From: Thiothrix fructosivorans
Lineage (GTDB): Bacteria > Pseudomonadota > Gammaproteobacteria > Thiotrichales > Thiotrichaceae
Direction: 5' to 3'
NCBI RefSeq assembly: GCF_017349355.1
Contig: NZ_JAFMPM010000006.1
Coordinates: 310,001-374,000 of the forward strand
Length of the DNA: 64,000 nt
Translations under genes and position numbers: made by a program
The notes under the pieces: generated by a model
Database searches by the model: none
Told to the model about the DNA's origin: nothing
Seen by the model: the letters and a program-made list of their open reading frames with translations, nothing else
Shown: in pieces, positions 8,552 to 17,216 of the stretch
How positions within the stretch are numbered: position 1 is the first letter of the stretch
Layout of the letters: every line of letters starts with the position of its first letter

Positions 8552-10594
8552 CTAGCTGAAATCAATTGGGTCAACATCAATTGACCAGCGTACTCCAGAA
8601 CGTCCCGGTAGCTTTGCTGATTGTTGCAGCAGTTGCTGTAAAGCAGCATGAAGCGCGGCACGCTGCTGACTACCCAGCAACAGTTGGGCGCGGTAACGGT
8701 TGGCTCGTTTTTCTAGCAATGCAGGAATAGGCCCTAGCCGTTGCAAGTCTGTTCCCGTAGCGCTCACCAGTAATTGGCTGACGTGTTCCAGAAATTGCAG
8801 GGCTTTTTCCATGCTGGCAGTGCTGCTGGCGCGGATCAACGCTTGATAGCCGAACGGTGGAAAATGCCAGCGTTTGCGGTCTTCCAGCAGTTGCTGCGCG
8901 AACGGGGTGTAACCGTGTCCGACCAGTTGGTGCAGCATGGGGTGGTCGGGCTGGCTGGTTTGCAGAATCACGCGCCCTGCTTTGTCGGCACGTCCGGCAC
9001 GCCCGGCGACTTGCACCAGCAATTGCCCCAAACGTTCGAGGGCGCGGTAGTCAGTGCTGAGCAGCGATTGGTCAATGTCGAGGATAATGACCAGCGTGAG
9101 GTTGGGGAAATCGTGACCTTTGGCGAGCATTTGCGTGCCGACCAGAATCAGCGGGTCGTTGCTGCGCACGGTGGCGAGTTTGGCGTCGAGTTCACCTTTG
9201 CGGCTGGTGCTATCGCGGTCGATACGCACGACCACGGCATCGGGGTAGTGGCTTTGCAGGGTAAGTTCGAGGCGTTCTGTGCCTTGCCCTTGCGTGGTGA
9301 GCTTGGGGTTTTGGCATTGCGGGCAGCGTAACGGCGTGGGTTGTTCGGTACTGCAATGGTGGCAAATCAGTTTATTGCGACGGGCGTGCCAGGTCATTTT
9401 GGCGCTGCAATGTTCACAATTGGCTTGCCAGCCGCACGAGGGGCAGTACAAGGCAGGGGCAAAACCTCGGCGGTTGAGGAAGACCATCGCTTGTTCGCCG
9501 CGTGCCAGCGTGTCGCGGATGGCAATCAAACTTTGCGGGGTTAAACCCGCTTGTAACTCGAACGGGCGCGTGTCTTGCAGTTGCAGGTCGGGTTTGCGGG
9601 TAGTGCCGGGGCGCTGGTTGAGACGCACGTAGTGGAAGCGCTTGGTTTGCGCGTTGTAGAGCGATTCCAGCGCGGGCGTTGCTGTGCCCATGACGATGGG
9701 GATGTCGAGCATTTGGGCGCGTTTAATGGCAAGGTCGCGGGCGTGGTAGCGGAAACCTTCTTGCTGTTTTAAGGAGGCATCGTGTTCTTCGTCGATGACG
9801 ATCAGGGCAAGGTTGGGCGCGGGGGTGAAAATGGCGGAGCGTGTGCCAATGATGATCTGCGCCATGCCGCTACGCGCTTGCAGCCATGCTTTGAGGCGGT
9901 CGCCGTCGCTGAGGGCGGAATGCAGGCAAGCCATCGGTGCGTCGCCAAAAAAGCGGGCGAAGCGCAGCAACAATTGCGGGGTCAAGCCGATTTCCGGCAC
10001 GATGATCAGCACTTGTTTACCAGCGGCGAATAGTGGGGCGATGAGGCGTAGGTAGATTTCGGTTTTACCGCTGCCGGTGATGCCGTGGAGCAGGATGGGG
10101 CGGCGTGGGGTTTGCGTGTTCCATTGCTCGATGCTGTGCAGGCATTGTTGTTGTTCGGCAGTGAGTTGTAGAGCGTGGGTGTCGGCGAGTGGTGAGGTGA
10201 CCGCTGCGTGTGCAAGCAGCAGTTTTTGGAGGCGGTTGGAGAGCGGTTTGGGCTTGCGCAGGGCGATGGGTAAGGCGGAAAAGAGTACTTCACCGACGGG
10301 GTGGTGGTAATAGCCTGCTGCCCATTGCAGCAGCTTGAGCAGGTGTGCATCGGGCAAGGGGGTAACGTCGAGGATGGCTTCGACGGGTTTCAGGGTGAAG
10401 GGGCTATCGGTATCGTTGGGTGGGGTGGCTTGAACCCGTATCACTAAGCCTACGCTGTGTTGACTGCCAAAGGGAACGAGGACGCGTGTTCCGGCGACTG
10501 GCTGCTCGCCGTCGGGTAGGGCGTAACTGAGCAGGGTGTGCAGCGGGCGCGGCACAGCAACGAGGGCAATGTAACGGGGTGGGTCTTGACTCAT
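8552..10594 (-). CDS. priA: Primosomal protein N' (replication restart helicase PriA)
   Basis: A 680-residue superfamily 2 helicase that recognises abandoned replication forks and reloads the replisome. It shows the N-terminal DNA-binding region, Walker A GITGSGKTE near residue 178, the DEEH box near 268, a zinc-binding insertion with four CxxC-type pairs (CPSC, CEHC, CHHC, CPQC), and late helicase motifs GTQMLAKGHDFPN and QVAGRAGR. The length is slightly below the usual 730. It is the first gene of a leftward pair with the SPOR protein and borders a gap rich in DnaA-box-like sites. Confidence 0.95.
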   Translation of the reverse strand: MSQDPPRYIALVAVPRPLHTLLSYALPDGEQPVAGTRVLVPFGSQHSVGLVIRVQATPPNDTDSPFTLKPVEAILDVTPLPDAHLLKLLQWAAGYYHHPVGEVLFSALPIALRKPKPLSNRLQKLLLAHAAVTSPLADTHALQLTAEQQQCLHSIEQWNTQTPRRPILLHGITGSGKTEIYLRLIAPLFAAGKQVLIIVPEIGLTPQLLLRFARFFGDAPMACLHSALSDGDRLKAWLQARSGMAQIIIGTRSAIFTPAPNLALIVIDEEHDASLKQQEGFRYHARDLAIKRAQMLDIPIVMGTATPALESLYNAQTKRFHYVRLNQRPGTTRKPDLQLQDTRPFELQAGLTPQSLIAIRDTLARGEQAMVFLNRRGFAPALYCPSCGWQANCEHCSAKMTWHARRNKLICHHCSTEQPTPLRCPQCQNPKLTTQGQGTERLELTLQSHYPDAVVVRIDRDSTSRKGELDAKLATVRSNDPLILVGTQMLAKGHDFPNLTLVIILDIDQSLLSTDYRALERLGQLLVQVAGRAGRADKAGRVILQTSQPDHPMLHQLVGHGYTPFAQQLLEDRKRWHFPPFGYQALIRASSTASMEKALQFLEHVSQLLVSATGTDLQRLGPIPALLEKRANRYRAQLLLGSQQRAALHAALQQLLQQSAKLPGRSGVRWSIDVDPIDFS

Positions 10595-10705
10595 GCAGGC
10601 AAGTTTAACGGAATTGCAAGGGGATGATGTAGACGTTTGCGTGTTGGCAGGGGGAAAACTTGCTGAAACCTTAACAACTCCTTGCTACATAAGCGGAAAT
10701 GGCGT

Positions 10706-10905
10706 TTATGCACAGAACCTGTGGATAACTCTGTGGATTAATCGAAAAATAGCCCTGCTAAGCCTTGTCAAATAAGTACTTATGCACTTTGCCTAAAAAA
10801 TATACATATGTATTAAGTTATTAAAAATCAATGATTTGAAATATATTTTTTGACGGGGTTGACAAATTTACAGGATAGATGAACGTGGGATGACAATGTG
10901 GACAA
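10706..10905. other. Cluster of DnaA-box-like sites beside an AT-rich stretch (gap 10595-11000)
   Basis: The 406-bp gap upstream of priA holds no convincing gene. It contains TTATGCACA (10706-10714), a perfect DnaA 9-mer TTATCCACA on the minus strand (10720-10728), TAATCCACA on the minus strand (10732-10740), TTATGCACT (10770-10778) and TTGTCCACA on the minus strand (10897-10905). Between them lies a very AT-rich block (about 10795-10860). This resembles a replication origin or a DnaA-titrating region. No dnaA, mnmG or parAB gene is nearby, and gene orientation does not switch here, so the oriC reading is uncertain. Confidence 0.45.
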
Positions 10906-11000
10906 CTTACCGAAAAGTTCGGATAAAGTGAGTAATTTCGCTGATTGTCAAGTCTTGACGTTCAGTTTTCTTTCATCTTTGTGGTGAAAGAACCACTAAT

Positions 11001-11668
11001 GGGAATCTCTAAAAACCTCCTGAACCCCGCACAAATGTGAGAAAATGCTCAATCGTCGATGCCACGCTGGTGGAAGCCCCCAAACAACATTTCCACCAAG
11101 AAGAAAAAGTACTGTTGGAACAAGCGGCAACACCGGCGGACTGGACACCTGCGCAACGTCGCCAAAAGGATACGGAAGCAAGCTGGACGAAGAAACACGG
11201 TAAAAGCTACCACGGCTACAAACTCAACATCAGTGCCGACCGGAAATACAAACTCATCCGCAAACGCCACGTCAGCACTGCCAAAGAGCATGACATCAAC
11301 CATTTTGAAGTGGTGCTTGACCGAGCCAACACCAGCCGTGACGCATGGGCGGACACCCGCATCGCCAGACCCCGCGCACGAGTTGAGCATGTGTTTGGGT
11401 CAATCTGTGCGATGGGTGGCAAAGCCATCCGTAGCATTGGGTTGGCGCGGGCAGAATTTGGACTCAGCATCAAGGCAACCGTATATAACCTGCGTCGACT
11501 TTGTTCGCTCAAAGTAAGCGGAGTTGTGCCTATTTGAGGGGAAATCCCCGAAAAATCCGCAAAAATGCTGGAAAACAACCTGAAAATTGAGATGGATTGG
11601 TGTTTTTTAACAAAATGCCGATAGGCCAACGCTAACCACGGCAATACACCGGGTTTTTAGAAGCTCCC
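11001..11668 (+). mobile_element. Internally deleted IS5-family element
   Basis: Matching terminal inverted repeats flank the relic: GGGAATCTCTAAAAACC at 11001-11017 and, on the other strand, GGGAGCTTCTAAAAACCC ending at 11668. AAT sits immediately outside both ends and could be a 3-bp target duplication. At 668 bp the element is too short for a complete IS5-type transposase, so it is non-autonomous. Confidence 0.75.
11037..11537 (+). pseudogene. IS5-family DDE transposase remnant
   Basis: The frame encodes about 166 residues resembling the C-terminal half of an IS5-family transposase: the first catalytic Asp in IVDATLVEAP, the HDINHFEVVLD and DAWAD region, and RARVEHVFG with the catalytic Glu. 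The N-terminal helix-turn-helix region is missing. The usual stretch between WAD and PRARVEH is also gone, since AWADTRIARPRARVEH runs directly on. Two deletions therefore separate it from an active enzyme. Confidence 0.8.
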
Positions 11669-11726
11669 AATGGGTTAGAATTTTTGTCGTGTACAGAGAA
11701 CCTCGATAGAAACATTGAAAATTTAG

Positions 11727-12056
11727 TTATATCAACTCAAATCCCAATGCAGTATTAACGGTGCTTTTCACTACACCAAGTGCAGCATTTATTGCATGTT
11801 CTACTGCAAGCAGCCCTAAACCTTCAATCGTCAATAGAACCATCAGCGTAGCATTTCTCTGAATATTCAAAAGAAGTCTAGCTTGTTCTTGATTTATACT
11901 CCTGCTAACAATCAATGCCTCAATCATACTCAGTGATTGAGCTAGCTTCTGGCTTTCGGCTTCAGCAAACTCTTTAGTATCTGACCATTTTATGGAAAAT
12001 TCCTTTTTGAAAGCCACTGTCATATCCGTAGCTAGCGTTGATATATTTATGCTCAT
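11727..12056 (-). CDS. Unknown small protein, second gene of an AT-rich pair
   Basis: A 109-residue protein I do not recognise. It starts with a helical, charged half and ends with a moderately hydrophobic half (NATLMVLLTIEGLGLLAVEHAINAALGVV) that could associate with a membrane. AGGAGG lies just upstream of ATG 12056, and the start is only 9 bp after the stop of the lipoprotein gene, so the two are almost certainly co-translated. Base composition is visibly more AT-rich than the flanking core genes, and an IS relic lies beside it, suggesting horizontal acquisition. Confidence 0.65.
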   Translation of the reverse strand: MSINISTLATDMTVAFKKEFSIKWSDTKEFAEAESQKLAQSLSMIEALIVSRSINQEQARLLLNIQRNATLMVLLTIEGLGLLAVEHAINAALGVVKSTVNTALGFELI

Positions 12057-12065
12057 ATAGCCTCC

Positions 12066-12521
12066 TCAATTACGGCGTTTAGCCAGTTCCAATTTCAATA
12101 TTGATGTAAAACTTGTGTTGAACTGTATGCTTAGGATTTTAATCTGATCTTTTGAAAGACATGAGATTTTATGCAGGCTTTCAAGATCATTGAAACTACG
12201 AGAAAGTAATTCTGTTTGATCTATTGTAATTTTATTATCAGGAATTGCCGCCACCCTAACTTTAATACCGCTAACATCCACTTTAGTTTTGTTATAAAAC
12301 TCCTTATGTTTTTCATATTTACACTCTGGCAAACCTGCAACTGAGTCAAGCAAGACAAAATGTTCTTCTGTTTTTTTCTGTAAAGCCGTTACCGCTTTAT
12401 CTGTTTGCTCGTCATAACTGCTAATTAAACTAACAGCACAACCTGTTAAATTAACAAAGATTATGAATATTGCAACAAGATAAGATATAATGATCATTGG
12501 AGACCGATTAGCTTGTTCCAT
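12066..12521 (-). CDS. Putative lipoprotein, first gene of an AT-rich pair
   Basis: A 151-residue protein with an N-terminal hydrophobic stretch (IIISYLVAIFIIFVNLTGC) ending in a lipobox-like LTGC, followed by a helical body (SSYDEQTDKAVTALQKKTEEHF) with two further cysteines (PECKYEK, HKISCLSK). It is probably exported and lipid-anchored at Cys 28. No known domain was recognised. It is co-transcribed with the 109-residue gene that follows. Codon use and AT content differ from neighbouring genes. Confidence 0.65.
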   Translation of the reverse strand: MEQANRSPMIIISYLVAIFIIFVNLTGCAVSLISSYDEQTDKAVTALQKKTEEHFVLLDSVAGLPECKYEKHKEFYNKTKVDVSGIKVRVAAIPDNKITIDQTELLSRSFNDLESLHKISCLSKDQIKILSIQFNTSFTSILKLELAKRRN

Positions 12522-12758
12522 ATCGTTAAGCTCCCAAGCAATAACTTGAAAAAATTGAAAATAAGCATGACAACGTTAAAAATTGATCAATCCTAATCGT
12601 CATGCCATCAGTGAATATGCTGATAAATTATCAATTAATAGAATATTGATAAATAACACAAATGTCTATATAAGAAGATAGGCCACACTACTTGCTATAT
12701 ATCTTTTGTCATAACCAATAAAATTATTGTGACTAATAAGTCTAAAATGAGAATTCTT

Positions 12759-12769
12759 GGGGGGGGGGG
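12759..12769. repeat. G11 homopolymer 3' of the histidine kinase gene
   Basis: Eleven consecutive G residues lie 4 bp beyond the stop codon of the leftward histidine kinase. The rest of the 251-bp gap (12522-12772) is AT-rich and shows no gene. Confidence 0.7.
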
Positions 12770-12772
12770 AGA

Positions 12773-14059
12773 CTATTTAAACAACACAATCCTCACCCCA
12801 AACCGACAAAACTCCCCCTCCCCCGACTCCACCGCCAACTCAAACCCATTCCACACACACTCCCGCCATACAAACTGCAACCCCAGCCCATGTCCATCAA
12901 TCTTGCCGCTCACCACCACCTGCCGCCGAATATCTTCCACCTGCTGCGCCGACATCCCCACCCCATTGTCATACACCGCCAGCACCAACCGCCCCCCCTC
13001 CACCGCCGCACTCACCTGAATCACCCCACCCGGCTTCCCATCAAACTTAGCCAGTACCGCCTCATACGCATTCTTCGCTAAATTATGCAAAATCAAATAG
13101 GTAGATCCCGTGCGCTCCTCAAACCAGTAATCCACTGCATTCGCTGGAAAGTCAAACTCCAGCCGCGCCTGACAATGCGTCACCCCATTGCACAGCAACA
13201 AGCGCAAATCATCCTGCAATTCCGCCAGCGAAATACGGCGTTTAACGACACTTTCACTGCCCAAATCGTCCAGAATCAGCCGCGACACTCGCTCCATGTA
13301 ACTGAGCGCCTTTTCCAACCGCGCCACATCTTTCGCGGTAGCCTCCTCCACTTGCCGCTCACCGATCCGCTCCGCACTCAACCGCGCCACGCCGATCAGC
13401 GTATTCATCTCATGGTTGATCGCACGGGTCGAATGTCCAATCGCCGCCTCACGCTGCAAACCCGCCGCCTCGCGCTCTACCCGTTCCCGCTGTAAACGTT
13501 CGGCGAATACCGCCGCCATTTCCGCCGCCACATAGCGTTCCAGCTTCCACAAAATGAACACCAGCCCCAGATAACACGCAATCAGGTAAACCTCGGTACG
13601 CAGATCCGTCGGATACAACCACAACACCAGCACACAAAAACTGCTAAAAGCCGCCCCCACCGTGATCAACTTATTGCGCGGCTGATGCACCTCGGTCAAC
13701 GCCCCAAAGGTCAGCAGCAGCCACGCAATCACCGCCGCCGCCTCGTGCGCATTCAAGCTCCACGCGATATACACATCAAACGGAAAATTTACGCACCAGC
13801 GCAGGGTATCAAAGGTATCTGAACGTGCCGAAATCGCGCCCCACGGGGTAGGAATAGCTTTAAGCTGGGAAAGCCACACATTCAGCCCCGCCACCACCGC
13901 AATAACCACCATGCCAGAAAAAACCCGGTCATTGCCGGGTTGCCAATGCGACAGCACCAGAAACAGCGTCGTCACCACCATCACCGGCACAACCACTTTG
14001 GTAAACAGCAGCTTGTAACGCTCCTGCAAGCGCTGGTTCAGCTCGACATCCTGAAGCAT
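12773..14059 (-). CDS. Membrane sensor histidine kinase
   Basis: A 428-residue kinase with about five or six N-terminal transmembrane helices and no large periplasmic domain, then a coiled coil (FAERLQRERVEREAAGLQRE), an unusual H box INHEMNTLIGVA, N box HNLAKNAYEAV, G1 DNGVGM and G2 GHGLGLQF. The integral membrane sensor suggests detection of a membrane-associated or lipophilic signal. ATG 14059 has GGAG upstream; a GTG precedes it directly. The likely partner is the NarL-type regulator at 17826-18485 in the same orientation, separated from it by a mobile element and a secreted-protein gene. Confidence 0.85.
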   Translation of the reverse strand: MLQDVELNQRLQERYKLLFTKVVVPVMVVTTLFLVLSHWQPGNDRVFSGMVVIAVVAGLNVWLSQLKAIPTPWGAISARSDTFDTLRWCVNFPFDVYIAWSLNAHEAAAVIAWLLLTFGALTEVHQPRNKLITVGAAFSSFCVLVLWLYPTDLRTEVYLIACYLGLVFILWKLERYVAAEMAAVFAERLQRERVEREAAGLQREAAIGHSTRAINHEMNTLIGVARLSAERIGERQVEEATAKDVARLEKALSYMERVSRLILDDLGSESVVKRRISLAELQDDLRLLLCNGVTHCQARLEFDFPANAVDYWFEERTGSTYLILHNLAKNAYEAVLAKFDGKPGGVIQVSAAVEGGRLVLAVYDNGVGMSAQQVEDIRRQVVVSGKIDGHGLGLQFVWRECVWNGFELAVESGEGEFCRFGVRIVLFK

Positions 14060-14125
14060 CACACCACTCCTACACTGTTCCCTCTATAACAGATAGTGTA
14101 GGACAAATGTCTAGATTGCTTTGGA

Positions 14126-14160
14126 TTGACATCCTCCCCTCCCTAAAGGAAGGGGATTCC
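14126..14160 (-). ncRNA. Right-end hairpin and probable 3' part of a TnpB omega RNA
   Basis: Read on the minus strand, just after the tnpB stop, a GAATCCCC ... GGGGAGGATGTCAA arrangement forms an imperfect hairpin. In this family the right end doubles as the scaffold of the omega RNA that guides TnpB, with the guide lying just outside the element. The RNA itself is inferred, and with tnpB interrupted it is probably not functional. Confidence 0.4.
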
Positions 14161-15135
14161 TACTGCATTCAGCCAGATAGCTGACTTACTTCGGTGAGTT
14201 CCTGCTTCACAGAGCGGCGTAATGCCACATCTCCACAGGCTAACAAGCGGTGCCCCCGCTCTAAAACATTGACCGCCCCGACCACATCGGCGTGGTTTTC
14301 ATAGTCACATTCCACACACGCAAAGCGAGCTTGGGTTTGGCGGTTAGCGGCTGACACATGACCGCAACACGGGCAGGTTTGGCTGGTATGGTGCGGTGGC
14401 ACGGCAAACAGTATCCCGCCGTTCCATGCCGTTTTGTAATCCAGTTGCCGCCGAAATTCGCCCCAGCCTTGATCGAGGATCGCCTTGTTTAAGCCAGATT
14501 TGGCTGCAACGTTTTTGCCGGGATTTTCTGCCGTACCTGCCGCTGACTTGGACATATTCCGTACCTGCAAATCTTCGATGAACACGAGCGCGTGGTTTTG
14601 GCTAATCGTGGTCGTCGCTTTGTGCAGGAAATCACGGCGGGCATTGGCTATTTGTGTATGCGTTTTTTGAACTTTGGCTTTGGCTTTTTTCCAGTTGTTG
14701 CTGAATTTCTGCTTGTGTGCCATGCGTCGTTGGTATTTGGCGAGCTTGGTTTGTTGGATTTTAAAGCTGTTGAGCGGGGCAATATAGCTGCCATCCGAGA
14801 ACGTGGCGAAACGGGTTATGCCCAAGTCAATACCAATGCTTCGGCTGCACTCAGCACCAGTAGCCGTAGTAGACACAGATTGTTCCACTTCCCGCTGGGT
14901 TTGGATGCTGATGTACCACTTGCCGCTTTTGCCGGAAACGGTAACATTGCGCAATTCCCCCAACGCCTCACGGCTGTTGCGGTAGCGTATCCAGCCCAGT
15001 TTGGGCAGGAAAATACGGCTGTTCCCTTGGTCAATCTTGATTTGTTTGGGATCAGGGTAGCGGAAACTGTCACCGCTACCCCTGCGTTTGAAACGCGGAA
15101 AATCAGCGCGTTTGGCAAAGAAATGTTGGTAAGCT

Positions 15136-16775
15136 GTAATTGATCACATCCCCACCCCTTGCGGTAAAGCGGGCAGGGCAAAGCCAGCGCGGGCAGCGGT
15201 AATAACACTGGCAAGATAAGCCAAGGCAGACTGTCCACGTTTGCGGCAAGTACCGATGATGCTGGCCAGCATGGCAAACGCACGGCTCCCCGTAGCACTC
15301 TTTGTGCCATGGTTGGTTTTGCGCAGGATCACCCAATGGCGCAACGCCCGCTCAGCCTCATTATTGGTCAAGGGAAGCCACGGGTGGTCAAGGATTCGGA
15401 AAATGGCATCCCAATCATTGATGAACTCTTTCGCCAGTGCCGCCGTCTTGTCATGGGCAGATACGGCATGGATCAAGCATAATGCCCTGAATTCCAGGAG
15501 TTTTGCCTGATGGCGTTGACGGATCACGTCGGTTTGCGTCCCCACCGTGCCGCCTGCTGCCCGCCAAGCGTAAATGTCGTCCTGTAATACCCTCAGCCAA
15601 GCGAGGGTGAAGTTGCCAAACGTCCGCCCGTCTTTGTCCAGTGATTCTGCCAGCCCACGGGCTTTGCGGATCAGGTGCGCCCAGCAACGCAAGCGTTTGG
15701 GGTGGTGGCGGTAAGCGGCATAGCCATCACTCATCAGCCAGCCCCCAAAGTGGGGGCTAATCACGTTGTCGAGCATTTCAATGGTGCGCTGCCCTACGTA
15801 GAAACAAACGCTGAGGGTGGTGACGAATGTCCATAGCCACAGGGCTTCGCCACGCTCTTTCCAAGAGGTTTCATCAATATACAGCACCCCGCCGTCAGCG
15901 GTGGCTTCTGCCAACAGCCCTTCCACCAAGGCATCTTCCAATGGAGAAGCACTCGCGGCTGCTTCCTCAAAACATTGCTGCAACACCCCGACACTTAGGG
16001 GAATGCCCAACACCTCCCGCAACAGTTCTTGTGTGCCACGCAGTGACAAGCGTGAGCGCAGCCGTAGGTGGACAATAAGTGCCGCCAGATTGCCCCCAAT
16101 CAGCCGCCACTCGCCCACATCAACCTCCGGGTATAACGGGTCGGGAGCTTGGCGATGCGGGATATGGCGGCTCACATGACCGCAGGTGCATACGCTATCG
16201 TGAAGGTGGTGGCGGGTGGTGATGACGGTCAGTCCGGGGTTCCCATCCGTGCCAAACTGGATGTCCACACTGTCATAGGCGGTATAAATACGGGAGACAG
16301 CCGCATCCAGGGACCTGCCACAGGCTTCACATCGGCTGGGGTAATGGTGTTCGTCTGCATTGATGGGCGGATGCCATACCCGACCATAACCCGGTGCGCC
16401 GGGTTGTTTACCCGCTTTGCGTTTGGCTGGTTGGGCTGGCTTTGTGCCCGCCACAGCTTCTGGTTCCGGGGTTGGCTTTCCTCTGGCTGCACCCACCCCT
16501 TCTGTTTCGGGCAAAGCCACCGTTTTGGGTGACGTTTCCCACGGGAAACCGCTGCTGGGTGGTTTGGAGGAGTTGTTGGAGTTTTGGTTGATCTGTTCCC
16601 GCGCTTCTTTCAGGTCATGCAACAACTTGGTCGACAGGTGCAGCAGTTCCTCCGGCGTGAGCTTGGCAAGGTACTGGCTGTTAAGCTGTTTGAGGCTGTG
16701 GTCTTTCAGTTGTTGGGTCATCGGGGGAGTGTCGCAAATTTAGTGCGTTTGGGTAAGGGGGGACTGTTCAGTTAC
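15136..16775 (-). mobile_element. IS66-family insertion sequence with single transposase gene
   Basis: The ends are fixed by a perfect 8-bp target duplication (GGTAAGCT at 15128-15135 and 16776-16783), the size expected for IS66. Both termini begin GTAA reading inward (GTAATTGATCACATCC and GTAACTGAACAGTCC). Only the tnpC-type transposase is present; the accessory tnpA and tnpB of classical IS66 are absent, as in the smaller ISBst12-like branch. The clean duplication suggests a recent insertion. Confidence 0.88.
15144..16721 (-). CDS. IS66-family transposase (TnpC type)
   Basis: A 525-residue DDE transposase with an N-terminal leucine-rich coiled coil (LTPEELLHLSTKLLHDL), an NSSKPPSS stretch typical of IS66, a zinc-binding segment (CEACG, CTCGH), and the catalytic core (YIDETSWKERGEALWLW, MSDGYAAYRHH, LTNNEAERALR). 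The length is normal for the family and no break is visible, so the element may still be mobile. The stop codon lies within the terminal repeat region. Confidence 0.92.
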   Translation of the reverse strand: MTQQLKDHSLKQLNSQYLAKLTPEELLHLSTKLLHDLKEAREQINQNSNNSSKPPSSGFPWETSPKTVALPETEGVGAARGKPTPEPEAVAGTKPAQPAKRKAGKQPGAPGYGRVWHPPINADEHHYPSRCEACGRSLDAAVSRIYTAYDSVDIQFGTDGNPGLTVITTRHHLHDSVCTCGHVSRHIPHRQAPDPLYPEVDVGEWRLIGGNLAALIVHLRLRSRLSLRGTQELLREVLGIPLSVGVLQQCFEEAAASASPLEDALVEGLLAEATADGGVLYIDETSWKERGEALWLWTFVTTLSVCFYVGQRTIEMLDNVISPHFGGWLMSDGYAAYRHHPKRLRCWAHLIRKARGLAESLDKDGRTFGNFTLAWLRVLQDDIYAWRAAGGTVGTQTDVIRQRHQAKLLEFRALCLIHAVSAHDKTAALAKEFINDWDAIFRILDHPWLPLTNNEAERALRHWVILRKTNHGTKSATGSRAFAMLASIIGTCRKRGQSALAYLASVITAARAGFALPALPQGVGM

Positions 16776-17156
16776 GGTAAGCTTTGTCGAGATCTTTCAG
16801 CGCATGTTGCAGCGGATGAACGGGAGAATCTTTCAACCACGGGGTCTCTGTGCCATTACGCCATGCCGTCAGGTGTTTTGCCATTGCCACGTAACCGATG
16901 AACTTTTCACCTGCTTCATGATTCGCTTGCTGCAACGCTAACGCCTTGTTGTAAACAAATCGGCACGAACCCGCATAACGGCGCAGATTGCGCTGTTGTC
17001 CACCGTCTGGCTTGAGTTCGTATTTGAAGGCTTGGAGTCGTTGCATTTTCTGGAGTGTAGCCAACAATCGCATGGATGAGAGTGGATTTATGTGCTAAAC
17101 GGTGTTGCTTGGCAGATTAACCTGCGAACATAGGGCTGCTTCGCCACTCGCGCTAT

Positions 17157-17179
17157 CCTCCCCGCCATAAAGGGCGAGG
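17157..17179. other. Left-end hairpin of the tnpB element
   Basis: CCTCCCCGCC, ATAA, then GGGCGAGG form an imperfect stem-loop about 110 bp upstream of the tnpB start. It mirrors the right-end hairpin and marks the approximate left boundary. Confidence 0.5.
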
Positions 17180-17216
17180 TTTGTAGCGCAATCTGATCAA
17201 GCGGTTAAATTTATAT

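Larger units (their letters stand above)
14169..17046 (-). pseudogene. tnpB: TnpB RNA-guided nuclease, interrupted by IS66-family element
   Basis: The N-terminal third (start ATG 17046, MQRLQAFKYEL) breaks off after LKDLDKAY at 16776. The reading frame resumes at 15135 as QHFFAKRADFPRFKRRG and runs to 14169. Removing the inserted element and one copy of the 8-bp duplication restores a seamless frame. The C-terminal portion keeps the RuvC residues (GIDLGITRFA, FIEDLQVRNM, HADVVGAVNVL) and the zinc finger (CPCCG, CVEC), so the nuclease was intact when interrupted. A start at 14963 could in principle yield a C-terminal fragment. Confidence 0.85.
14125..17185 (-). mobile_element. tnpB-only IS200/IS605-type (IS1341-like) element, split by an IS66 insertion
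   Basis: A tnpB gene is flanked by imperfect hairpins typical of this family, at 14137-14156 on the right end and 17157-17179 on the left end. No tnpA (Y1 transposase) is present, so it needs a helper to move. The exact ends are not determined. An IS66-family element of 1640 bp sits inside it. Confidence 0.7.

Noticed and set aside
10595-10705. Possible small gene starting at 10593 (60 codons)
   Set aside because: It starts on the complement of the priA start and has no ribosome site or recognisable protein.
14816-15310. Minus-strand frame spanning the tnpB/IS66 junction
   Set aside because: It crosses the IS66 boundary and is in the wrong frame for both transposon genes.
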